Shown: positions 10,160 through 17,238 of the stretch, piece by piece
Layout of the letters: each line of letters begins with the position of its first letter
How positions within the stretch are numbered: the stretch's first letter is position 1
NCBI GenBank assembly: GCA_029239875.1
Contig: JARBUD010000020.1
Location: 79,764 to 143,763 of the forward strand
Source of the DNA: Xanthobacteraceae bacterium
Lineage (GTDB): Bacteria > Pseudomonadota > Alphaproteobacteria > Rhizobiales > Xanthobacteraceae
DNA: 64,000 nt
Reading direction: 5' to 3'
Made by a program: the position numbers and the translations under genes
The notes under the pieces: generated by a model
Seen by the model: the letters and a program-made list of their open reading frames with translations, nothing else
Databases searched by the model: none
Told to the model about the DNA's origin: nothing

Positions 10160-10780
10160 TCACTTCGGGCTCAGCGCGGCATCGGTGGCGGCGGGAAGAC
10201 CGTTGAAGGAGATCGGCACGGCAATGCGCTTGCGGGCGCCGTCGACGAACTCCAGCCGGCCCGGGCCCTTGGCCGCCTTCAGCGCGGCGAGCTGGTCGGG
10301 CTTGAGCTCGGTATCGGCAAAGCAGGCCTGCGTGCAGGTGGCGAACACCGTGGCGAGCCCACTCTTGTCCTTCTCGTCGAGGAACAGCGTCGCCCCCGGC
10401 GGCAGGAAGACGCCGTTCGGCAGCTGGATGACGAGACGCGTCGGCTGGTCCTTGTTCAGGCGGCCGATCACGATCTGCGCCAGCAATCCCTGCTGCCCCT
10501 GCACCTGCACGCCGGTGCCGGCCTCGCAGACCCGCACCGTCTGGTTCGGCGGGATGGCGCAGCGCACCACCCAGTCGCCATAGGTGGCGGTGGTCGCCTG
10601 CGGGGCATTGGGATCGGCGGGCGCCGCGGCGGCGGGCGGCGTGGCTGGCTTCTTGGCCGACGGCGGCACGGATTGCGCGAACGCGGCGCCGACTCCCGCG
10701 GCAAGAGTCGCGGCAAGGGTGAGCCCGCAGGCCAGCGACAGGGCGACGAGGCGGGGCTTGAAGGCGCGGGAGCAGGCCAT
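10160..10780 (-). CDS. Invasion-associated locus B (IalB) family periplasmic protein
   Basis: A 206-residue exported protein. A long signal peptide ends near GVGAAFAQS and is followed by a Pro/Ala-rich linker and the IalB domain: TYGDWVVRCA, a Cys pair (RVCEAG), LVIQLPNGVFLPPGATLFLD and the second Cys pair TCTQACFADTEL. The four cysteines probably form two disulfides. IalB was named in Bartonella, but homologues are general in Hyphomicrobiales and have no proven function here. The ATG at 10780 starts the signal peptide and has GAGG 10 nt upstream. It is divergent from the histidine kinase gene. Confidence 0.85.
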   Translation of the reverse strand: MACSRAFKPRLVALSLACGLTLAATLAAGVGAAFAQSVPPSAKKPATPPAAAAPADPNAPQATTATYGDWVVRCAIPPNQTVRVCEAGTGVQVQGQQGLLAQIVIGRLNKDQPTRLVIQLPNGVFLPPGATLFLDEKDKSGLATVFATCTQACFADTELKPDQLAALKAAKGPGRLEFVDGARKRIAVPISFNGLPAATDAALSPK

Positions 10781-10894
10781 TGCGGGGAACCTCACAGGGG
10801 AATCGCACGAAACAAACAATGCAACCGGCCGGGACGCAACTGCGGACATCCCCTGGCCGGCGCGCCACGCCAATCCGGAACCGGCCGAGGCTGC

Positions 10895-10921
10895 TTGTGC
10901 ACTCTTCGGCCAACCTATATT
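10895..10921 (+). promoter_or_regulatory. Candidate promoter for the PAS histidine kinase
   Basis: In the 202-bp divergent gap between the IalB gene and the kinase gene, TTGTGC (10895-10900) and TATATT (10916-10921) are spaced by 15 nt; sliding the -35 by one base gives 16. The gap is otherwise GC-rich, so the TATATTTTC tract stands out. This would give a leader of about 55 nt before the TTG start. Confidence 0.35.
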
Positions 10922-10982
10922 TTCGTACCTATTGACGCTCGGGGAATGGATCGTCGCGGGGCGGTCCGGATAGAGGCTGTCC

Positions 10983-12878
10983 TTGGACCACGACGCGGGC
11001 GGGCGCGGGCATCTGAACATACCGGTTTTCCTGGCGAAGCTCGACGAGCTCACGCCTGTCCAGCGCCTCGTCGCCCTCTGGATCTTCGGCGGCGTCGCCT
11101 TGGCACTCGTCACCTGGGCGTCGGTCCATTTCGAGCTCAACCTCGCGACGACCGCCGCCGCCCTGCTGATCGTCATCGTACTGCTGTCGCTGCTGGACAG
11201 CTTCGTCTCGTCCGCCTTCTTCTCGCTGATCGCGATCCTCAGCCTCAACTACTTCTTCGTCCAGCCGCTCTACACGCTCGACGTCAGCGAGGTGCAGGAC
11301 ATCGCCGCGCTCGCCGCCTTCCTCGTCTGCTCGCTGACCGTGACCGGACTGGTGCGGCGGCTGCGCGACTCGGCCGACATCCAGCGCGAGCAGGCCCAGC
11401 TCCTCGAACTCACCGCCGACGCCATCATCGTCCGCGACATGGACGGCGCGATCTCCTACTGGAACCGCGGTGCCGAGCAGCTCTACGGCTGGAGCCGCGC
11501 CGACGCGATCGGCAAGGTCACGCACGACCTGCTGCAGACCCGTTTCCCGGTGCCGCTGGCGCAGATCAACGCGCTGCTGTTGGACGCCGGACGCTGGGAG
11601 GGCGAACTGGTGCACCGCAGGCGCGACGGCACCGAGGTGCCCGTCGCCTCCCGCTGGGCCGTGCAGAAGGACGCGCGGGGGCAGCCCGTCGGCATCCTCG
11701 AGAACAACACCGACATCACCGAGCGCAAGCAGGCCGACGAGCTGCTGCATCGCAGCCAGGCCGCCTTCCTCGCTGAGGCGCAGCGGCTCAGCCACACCGG
11801 CAGCTTCGGCTGGAACGTGGTCACCGGCCGCATCCACTGGTCGGACGAGACCTTCCGCATCTTCGGCTACGAGCCAGCGGCCGAGCCCTCGATCGACCTC
11901 CTGATCCAGCGCACGCACCCCGACGACGCGGTGCGGGTGCGCGAGACCATCTACCGTGCGGCGGACGGCGAGCGCGGCTTTGACTTCGAATTCCGCCTGC
12001 TGATGCCGGACGGCACGGTCAGGCATGTACACGCGGTGGCGCACTCCATGCGCAACGGCTCACCCGACCTGCACTATGTTGGCGCGGTCTCCGACATCAC
12101 CCCGGCCAAGGAGGCGCTGGCCGAGCGCGCCCGCGCGCAGGAGATGCTCGACCGGGTGCAGGCCGACCTCGCCCATGCAGCACGCGTCTCGGTGCTTGGC
12201 GAGCTCACCGCCTCCATCGCCCACGAGGTCAACCAACCGCTCACCGCCATCGCCTCCAGCGCTGCCGCCGGGGTGCGCTGGCTGCGCCGCCCCGTGCCGA
12301 ACATCGAAGAGGTGCGCGAGCTCGCCGACAGCATCGTCTCCGACGCCCAGCGCGCCGGCGAAATCATCAGCCGCATCCGCGCCATGGCCGCCCGCAAGGC
12401 GCCGGAGCGGACGCTGCTCGTCCTCGACGAGGTGATCGGCGAGGTGCTGCTGTTCCTGCGCAACGAGGCCCGTTCGCGCACGGTCACCGTGCTCCAGTAC
12501 ACCGCGCCCGAAGCGCCGCAGGTGCTGGGCGACCGCACGCAGCTGCAGCAGGTCATCGTCAACCTCGCCATCAACGCGATGCAGGCCATGGTGCAGGCCG
12601 GCAGCTCCGAGCGGCGGGTCGTCATCCGCACCCTCGCCGCCGACGGCACGAGCGTGCGCTGCATCGTCGAGGACAGCGGCCCCGGCATTCCGCCCGAGCA
12701 TATCGACCGGCTGTTCGAGAGCTTCTTCACCACCAAGCCGTCCGGCATGGGCATGGGCCTGCCGATCTGCCGCTCGATCATCGAGGCGCATGGCGGGCGC
12801 ATCACGGTGGACCGGGCCGGCACGGCGGGGGGCGCCAGTTTCTCCTTCACCCTGCCAGCGGCGAGCGAGCAGATCTAG
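10983..12878 (+). CDS. Membrane PAS-PAS sensor histidine kinase with KdpD-like (DUF4118) input region
   Basis: A 631-residue kinase. Residues ~28-125 hold four close-packed spans resembling the DUF4118 membrane domain of KdpD (note SLNYFFVQPLYTLDV near 88). Two PAS domains follow (about 135-250 and 262-376), each ending in a typical DIT-x-E/K segment. The dimerisation box has phospho-accepting His414 in SIAHEVNQPLTAI; the ATPase core shows an N box (INAMQAM), G1 (DSGPGIP) and G2 (GMGMGLPICRSI). The start is TTG at 10983, preceded by AGAGG at a 7-nt spacing and by an in-frame stop at 10971. No response regulator is adjacent, so it is an orphan. The gene ends 1 nt short of the convergent dhaK stop. 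Confidence 0.85.
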   Translation: MDHDAGGRGHLNIPVFLAKLDELTPVQRLVALWIFGGVALALVTWASVHFELNLATTAAALLIVIVLLSLLDSFVSSAFFSLIAILSLNYFFVQPLYTLDVSEVQDIAALAAFLVCSLTVTGLVRRLRDSADIQREQAQLLELTADAIIVRDMDGAISYWNRGAEQLYGWSRADAIGKVTHDLLQTRFPVPLAQINALLLDAGRWEGELVHRRRDGTEVPVASRWAVQKDARGQPVGILENNTDITERKQADELLHRSQAAFLAEAQRLSHTGSFGWNVVTGRIHWSDETFRIFGYEPAAEPSIDLLIQRTHPDDAVRVRETIYRAADGERGFDFEFRLLMPDGTVRHVHAVAHSMRNGSPDLHYVGAVSDITPAKEALAERARAQEMLDRVQADLAHAARVSVLGELTASIAHEVNQPLTAIASSAAAGVRWLRRPVPNIEEVRELADSIVSDAQRAGEIISRIRAMAARKAPERTLLVLDEVIGEVLLFLRNEARSRTVTVLQYTAPEAPQVLGDRTQLQQVIVNLAINAMQAMVQAGSSERRVVIRTLAADGTSVRCIVEDSGPGIPPEHIDRLFESFFTTKPSGMGMGLPICRSIIEAHGGRITVDRAGTAGGASFSFTLPAASEQI

Positions 12879-12879
12879 C

Positions 12880-13869
12880 TCACCAGGCGAGCACCGGCGT
12901 CGCCACCGGCGCGCACCACAGGGCGAACTCCTCCTCGGTGAGCAAAGCGAGCGTCACCGAGAATCCGGCCATGTCGAGCGAGGTGACGAAGGTGCCGACC
13001 AGCGAGCGCTGGGGCATGACGCCTTCGGCTTCCAGGAAGCGGCGCGCGAGGCCATAGGCGAGGTGCAGTTCGATCGGCGGCGTGCCGCCGAAGCCGTTGA
13101 CGATGAGCAGCGGCCGCAGCCCGGTGGCGGAAGGGAGCTGGTCGAGGATGGGTGCGCAGATCAGCCGGACGATCTCGTCGGCGCCGGCGAGGCGTTGGCG
13201 CGAAAGCCCCGGCTCGCCATGAATGCCGACGCCGATCTCCATCTCGTCCGGGCCGAGGGCGAAGGTCTCGCGCGCATTGTCGGGCACGGCGACGCCGCGC
13301 AAGGCGACGCCCATGCTGCGCAGGCGCGGCGACAGGTCCTCGCCCAGCGCCTTCAGCGCGGCAAGGTCGCGGCCCTCCTCGGCCGCGGCACCGAGGATCT
13401 TCTCCACCACGATGGTGCCAGCGACGCCGCGCCGGCCGCGGCTGCGCACGGAGGGGCCGTAGGCGGCGTCGTCCTCTACGACCACCATCTCGATGCGGTG
13501 GTGCGGCGCGGCCATCTCCGCCGCCATCTCGAAATTCATCACGTCGCCGTCGTAGTTCTTCACCACGAGGAGGCAGCCGGCGCCGGTGTCCGTCTCGTCC
13601 ATCGCCGCGACGATCTGGTCCGGGGTGGGCGAGGTGAAGATGTGGCCGGTGCAGGCGGCGTCCAGCATGCCGGCGCCGATGAACCCGCCATGCAGCGGCT
13701 CGTGCCCGCCGCCGCCGCCGGAGATCAGCGCGACCTTGCCCGCTTTCAGCGTGCGCCGGCGCAGGAAGCGGCCGCCGCCGCCGAAGGCGACGAGGTCCTC
13801 ATGCGCGGCGACGAAGCCGGCGAGGCTCTCGGCGACCAGCGTCTGGCCTGAGTTCATGATCCGCTTCAT
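12880..13869 (-). CDS. dhaK: PTS-type dihydroxyacetone kinase, DHA-binding subunit DhaK
   Basis: A 329-residue DhaK. The substrate site is complete: His56 in GGGGGHEPLH (the general acid/base), Asp109 in VKNYDGDVMNF, and His217 in GVGIHGEPG, the residue that binds dihydroxyacetone covalently in characterised DhaK proteins. No DhaL domain is fused, which fits the PTS-type system, where DhaL-ADP donates phosphate. A separate dhaL lies five genes upstream in the same direction. It is the last gene of the run from 17213, 22 nt after the unknown 136-residue gene. A related polyol or triose such as erythrulose cannot be excluded as substrate. Confidence 0.88.
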   Translation of the reverse strand: MKRIMNSGQTLVAESLAGFVAAHEDLVAFGGGGRFLRRRTLKAGKVALISGGGGGHEPLHGGFIGAGMLDAACTGHIFTSPTPDQIVAAMDETDTGAGCLLVVKNYDGDVMNFEMAAEMAAPHHRIEMVVVEDDAAYGPSVRSRGRRGVAGTIVVEKILGAAAEEGRDLAALKALGEDLSPRLRSMGVALRGVAVPDNARETFALGPDEMEIGVGIHGEPGLSRQRLAGADEIVRLICAPILDQLPSATGLRPLLIVNGFGGTPPIELHLAYGLARRFLEAEGVMPQRSLVGTFVTSLDMAGFSVTLALLTEEEFALWCAPVATPVLAW

Positions 13870-13891
13870 CGCTGGCGCCCGCGAGATCGCA

Positions 13892-14302
13892 TCACTCGCC
13901 CCCGTTCACCAGCGCCGCCATCTTGGCGGCGAATTCCGCGACGGCGTCGTCGAAGGCGCGGTTCTTCTTCTCGTCGCCGAAATCCGGCGCCATCACCGAC
14001 AAAGTGCGCAGCTTCTCCGTACCGCCGGCATCGGGCAGCTTGCCGGGATGCGCCGACTGGTAGGCGGCGAGGAAGCGCTCCTGCTCGGCCGGGCTGAAAT
14101 GGCACACGCGGAAGATGGTCGGCAGATGCCGCGCCGGCAGCGGCGTGTCATAGGTCGGGCTGGTCACCTGGGTGACGAAGCTGCGATGCTTGCCCAGCGC
14201 GGCGGCAAGGCGCTGGCGCGTGCCCGAGGGCCGGTTGTCGAGCAGGCCGGCGAGGATGGTCTTGTAGGCGATCACTGCCTCGTCGCTGGGCTCGCGTGCC
14301 AT
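13892..14302 (-). CDS. Unknown 136-residue protein with a possible helix-turn-helix, in the DHA kinase operon
   Basis: No family recognised. Residues ~25-75 look helical, and the stretch RQRLAAALGKHRSFVTQV reads like a Cro/XRE-type helix-turn-helix (TrxLAxxLGxxxSxVsxv pattern). The middle part (LPARHLPTIFRVCHFSPAEQERFLAAY) is probably helical too, and a Lys/Asp-rich region near 105-120 precedes an Ala-rich C-terminal helix. There is no signal peptide or membrane span. It starts 2 nt after the EI stop and ends 22 nt before dhaK, so it is certainly co-transcribed. It could be a small regulator of the operon or an accessory kinase component; neither is shown. Confidence 0.6.
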   Translation of the reverse strand: MAREPSDEAVIAYKTILAGLLDNRPSGTRQRLAAALGKHRSFVTQVTSPTYDTPLPARHLPTIFRVCHFSPAEQERFLAAYQSAHPGKLPDAGGTEKLRTLSVMAPDFGDEKKNRAFDDAVAEFAAKMAALVNGGE

Positions 14303-14304
14303 GG

Positions 14305-15861
14305 TCAGGCGTCGCCCGCGAGAGCCGCGCGCAGCCCGGCGAGGCGCGAGGGCGCCACCGAGAGATCGTGCAGGCCGATGTCGAGGAGGCGGGAAAGCGC
14401 GGCCGGCTCGGCGGCGAGGTCGCCGCACAGCGAGACCGGCCGACCGATCGCGCGGGCGGTGGTCGCGATGTGCTCCAGCAGCCGGAACATGGCCGTCTCC
14501 GCCCCCGCATAGAGGTGCGCGACCGCCGGATTGTCGCGGGCCGCCGCTGCCAGATACTGCATCAGATCGTTGGTGCCCACGGAAAAGAACGCGGCCTGCG
14601 TGAACAGGTCGAGGGTGAAGGCGGACGCCGGCACCTCCACCATGATGCCGAGCGGCGGGCGCGCGAAAGCGATGCCCTGCCGTTCCAGCCGGGCCGCCTC
14701 CTCGTCGAAGAGCTGCGCCATCGCGACGAGCTCGGCGGGCAGCGTCACCATGGGCAGCAGCACGCTGACCGGGCCATGGGCGGCGGCGCGCAGCAGCGCG
14801 CGCGCCTGCAGCCGGGCGAGGTCGGGATGGGCGATGAGGAAACGCACGCCGCGCTCGCCCAGCACCGAGGCGGGGCTGCCTTCGACGAGGCCCGGCAGCG
14901 CCTTGTCGCCGCCGACATCGAGCAGGCGCAGCGTCACCGGCCGGCCAGCGAGACGGTCGAGGATGCGCCGGTAGCGGGCGAGATGGCATTCCTCGTCCAG
15001 TACCTCCGCCGCGCTCGGCAGAAGGAACTCGGTGCGCACCAGCCCGACGCCCTCCACCAGAGCGGGGTCGAGCGTGTCGAGGTCGGCCAGCGTGTCGATA
15101 TTGGCGAAGAGCCGCGCCCGCGGCGCCACGCCGGCGTAAGGCACGGGGGCAGCGACGACGGAGGGCGGGGGACTGAGCAGCCGCTCCTCGGGATCGAGCC
15201 GCACCACGCCCTCGCTGCCGTCTACCAGCAGCCGGTCGCCGCTCTCCACCGGCAGAGCGCCGAGCCCGACCACCATCGGCACGCCGCGCGAGCGCGCCAG
15301 CATCGCGACATGGCTCGCCGCGCTGCCGGCGGAAAGCGCGATGCCGCCGCCGCCCGACCAGTCATGGGCGAGGAACAGGCTCGGCGGCATGTCGCGTCCG
15401 ACATAGACGGTGCCCTGCGGGAAGTCGGCGCGCGTGCGGCCGGCCAGCGCGTCGAGCACGCGGCTCTTGAGGTCGGCGAGGTCGGCGGCACGCAGGGCGA
15501 ACGCGTCGCCGCCGCCGGCGATGGTGTCCATATGCGCGTTCATCGCCGCCGCGAAGGCGAGCGCGGCGCCCTCGCCCTTGCCGATGCGCTCCAGCGCCGG
15601 GGCCAGCAGCTCCCCGTCGAGCAGCAATTCGATCTGGAAGTCGAGTATGCCGGCGCTCTCCTCGTCCGAGCGTTCGGACAGCGCCTTCAGCTCGCCGGCG
15701 GCCAGCGCCGCCGCGGCTTCCAGCGCCGCGCGGGCGTCGCTCTCCCCCGGCGGGCCGGACGGCAGCGGACGCTCCTCGGCGCGGTGCACGGCGCCGAGCG
15801 CCCGGCCGGGCGCCGCGGGCCGGCCGCGCAGGTCACGCGGGGCGGCCATCGGGACGCCCAT
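14305..15861 (-). CDS. PTS enzyme I (phosphoenolpyruvate-protein phosphotransferase) of the DHA kinase system
   Basis: A 518-residue EI, somewhat shorter than housekeeping EI (~575). The phosphohistidine is expected at about His184 in GSAASHVAMLARSRGVPMVVG; the PEP-binding TIM barrel carries EGVGLVRTEFLL, LRLLDVGGDK and GIMVEVPASAF, and the active Cys near 479 sits in SLCGDLAAEP. It would take phosphate from PEP and pass it to the HPr encoded just upstream. Several ATG codons are possible (15876, 15861, 15849); 15861 is chosen because GAGG/CCGG lies 6-10 nt before it. It overlaps the HPr gene by 29 nt. In E. coli an EI-like piece is fused inside DhaM; here it is a separate full-length gene. 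Confidence 0.85.
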   Translation of the reverse strand: MGVPMAAPRDLRGRPAAPGRALGAVHRAEERPLPSGPPGESDARAALEAAAALAAGELKALSERSDEESAGILDFQIELLLDGELLAPALERIGKGEGAALAFAAAMNAHMDTIAGGGDAFALRAADLADLKSRVLDALAGRTRADFPQGTVYVGRDMPPSLFLAHDWSGGGGIALSAGSAASHVAMLARSRGVPMVVGLGALPVESGDRLLVDGSEGVVRLDPEERLLSPPPSVVAAPVPYAGVAPRARLFANIDTLADLDTLDPALVEGVGLVRTEFLLPSAAEVLDEECHLARYRRILDRLAGRPVTLRLLDVGGDKALPGLVEGSPASVLGERGVRFLIAHPDLARLQARALLRAAAHGPVSVLLPMVTLPAELVAMAQLFDEEAARLERQGIAFARPPLGIMVEVPASAFTLDLFTQAAFFSVGTNDLMQYLAAAARDNPAVAHLYAGAETAMFRLLEHIATTARAIGRPVSLCGDLAAEPAALSRLLDIGLHDLSVAPSRLAGLRAALAGDA

Positions 15862-16183
15862 TTTTCCGGTCCTCATCGAAATTGCGCCGCACCAGCTCGC
15901 TGAGCGCGGCCACCGCCTCCTCGGCGCGCGAGCCTTCGGCGCGGATGCGCAGCCGGGTGCCGCGGCGGATGCGGGCGCCGATGATCTTCACGATGCTCTT
16001 GCCGTTGAACCATTCGTTGGAGCCGTCCACCGCCACCTCGATGGTGCAGGGGAAGCTCTTGGCGAGGCGGGTGAAGGCGACGGAAGGGCGCGCATGCAGG
16101 CCGATGCCATGGGTGACTTCCACCACGGCCTGTCCACGATGGGCGGTACCGGGCCGCCCGAGAAAGGGAGTGAGCTCGCTCAT
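15833..16183 (-). CDS. HPr-like phosphocarrier protein of the DHA kinase PTS
   Basis: A 116-residue HPr with the His loop GIGLHARPSV; the phosphorylatable residue is His30. The second conserved region, FNGKSIVKIIGARI, matches the regulatory-serine helix of HPr. It has about 15 extra N-terminal and 12 extra C-terminal residues compared with a typical 85-90-residue HPr. It should carry phosphate from the adjacent EI to the EIIA-type DhaM. Its ATG overlaps the dhaM stop by 1 nt (TGATG), and its own end overlaps the EI gene. Confidence 0.87.
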   Translation of the reverse strand: MSELTPFLGRPGTAHRGQAVVEVTHGIGLHARPSVAFTRLAKSFPCTIEVAVDGSNEWFNGKSIVKIIGARIRRGTRLRIRAEGSRAEEAVAALSELVRRNFDEDRKNGRPDGRPA

Positions 16184-16596
16184 CAGGACGACAACTCTTC
16201 CGCCGTTGCGACGACGCGGGCGAGCGCCGAGCCGCCCGAGGCTTCCGCCGCCGCCACCACGGCGCCCTCTACCAGCGGCGCGTTGCAGATGGCGACCTTG
16301 GCGGCGCGGGCGGGGCCGAGCAGTTCCACCGCCATCTCGCTGTTTGTCTCCGCCCCGCCGAGATCGACGAAGATGGCAACCCCCGCCTCCGACCACGCCT
16401 TCTCAATGGCCGCGCTGATGCCGCGCACATAGGTGCCGAGCCCGCCCTCGGCATTGCCGCCGGTCCAGGCCAGCGGCACGCAGTCGCCGACCATCTGGCG
16501 CACCATGTCGGCCGCGCCCTGCGCCACCAGAGGCGAGTGCGAGACGATGACGATGCCGACATTGGCGGCGGATGACCCCTGCTCTCGCGCGGTCAT
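16183..16596 (-). CDS. dhaM: DhaM EIIA-Man-type domain protein of PTS-dependent dihydroxyacetone kinase
   Basis: A 137-residue single-domain protein of the EIIA-mannose fold. The start of the fold, GIVIVSHSPLVAQGAADMV, contains the expected phosphohistidine, His20. VAIFVDLGGAETNSEMAVELL is the central strand-helix typical of DhaM EIIA. E. coli DhaM carries extra HPr and EI-like domains; here they are encoded by the next two genes. It should receive phosphate from HPr and rephosphorylate ADP bound to DhaL. The ATG at 16596 overlaps the dhaL stop by 4 nt. Confidence 0.87.
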   Translation of the reverse strand: MTAREQGSSAANVGIVIVSHSPLVAQGAADMVRQMVGDCVPLAWTGGNAEGGLGTYVRGISAAIEKAWSEAGVAIFVDLGGAETNSEMAVELLGPARAAKVAICNAPLVEGAVVAAAEASGGSALARVVATAEELSS

Positions 16597-17213
16597 GGGG
16601 CGGCATGCTCCTTGAGGTAGAGGCAGATCGTGGTGGTGAGCAGGGCGCAGCTCGACGCGCCCGGATCCTCGTGGCCGACCGAGCGCTCGCCGAGATAGGA
16701 CGCCCGGCCGCGCCGCGCCAGCATCATCTCGGTCGCGCGTGCCGCCGATTGCGCGCATTCGGCGATGCGGGCGGGTGCCGCGTGGCCGGCGACCTCCGCC
16801 TGCACCGGATAGAGCACGTCGAGCAGCGTCTTGTCGCCGGGGCCGGAGCGCCCGCGCCGCGCCACCGCCTCGACCGCGCGGCCGAGCGTGGCGGCGAAGT
16901 CGGCGGCATCGGGCGCGTCGGGCAGGCCGCGGCCGAGCTCCATCAACAGCGTGCCGTAGAGCGGCCCGGCGGCGCCGCCAATGCTCATCACCAGAACGAG
17001 GCCGATCTTCTCCAGCGCCGCCGGCAGCGGGAGGGCGGCGATGGAATCGCGCTCGGCATAGACCGCATCCAGCCCGCGCCGCATATTGGCGCCATGGTCG
17101 CCGTCGCCTATGGCGCTGTCGAGCACCGAGAGATGCTCGCAATGCCGGTCGATCTCGGCGCGGCAGAGCGCGATGAGCGCAGTGAGATCGGCGGCGTCGA
17201 GCTGCATCCTCAT
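16593..17213 (-). CDS. dhaL: Dihydroxyacetone kinase ADP-binding subunit DhaL
   Basis: A 206-residue DhaL domain. The Mg-ADP site has the expected three aspartates at Asp32, Asp37 and Asp39 in VLDSAIGDGDHGANM. Other family features are MSIGGAAGPLYGTLLMELG and the C-terminal RASYLGERSVGHEDPGASS. In the PTS-type system ADP stays bound as a cofactor and is rephosphorylated by DhaM. ATG at 17213 is preceded by GGGAG with a 5-6 nt gap; an alternative ATG lies two codons in. It begins 25 nt after the DhaK-DhaL fusion gene stop, so both kinase systems appear to be in one transcript. Confidence 0.9.
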   Translation of the reverse strand: MRMQLDAADLTALIALCRAEIDRHCEHLSVLDSAIGDGDHGANMRRGLDAVYAERDSIAALPLPAALEKIGLVLVMSIGGAAGPLYGTLLMELGRGLPDAPDAADFAATLGRAVEAVARRGRSGPGDKTLLDVLYPVQAEVAGHAAPARIAECAQSAARATEMMLARRGRASYLGERSVGHEDPGASSCALLTTTICLYLKEHAAP

Positions 17214-17238
17214 CCCCTCTCCCGCGCTCCGGCGCGGC

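Noticed and set aside
10781..11248. Upstream extension of the IalB frame
   Set aside because: It would be antisense to the histidine kinase start and puts the signal peptide in the middle of the protein.
13892..14302. Frameshifted or truncated DhaR-type regulator
   Set aside because: No sign of the sigma-54 activator domains of DhaR on either side; the frame is intact with normal spacing, so it is treated as a complete unknown protein.
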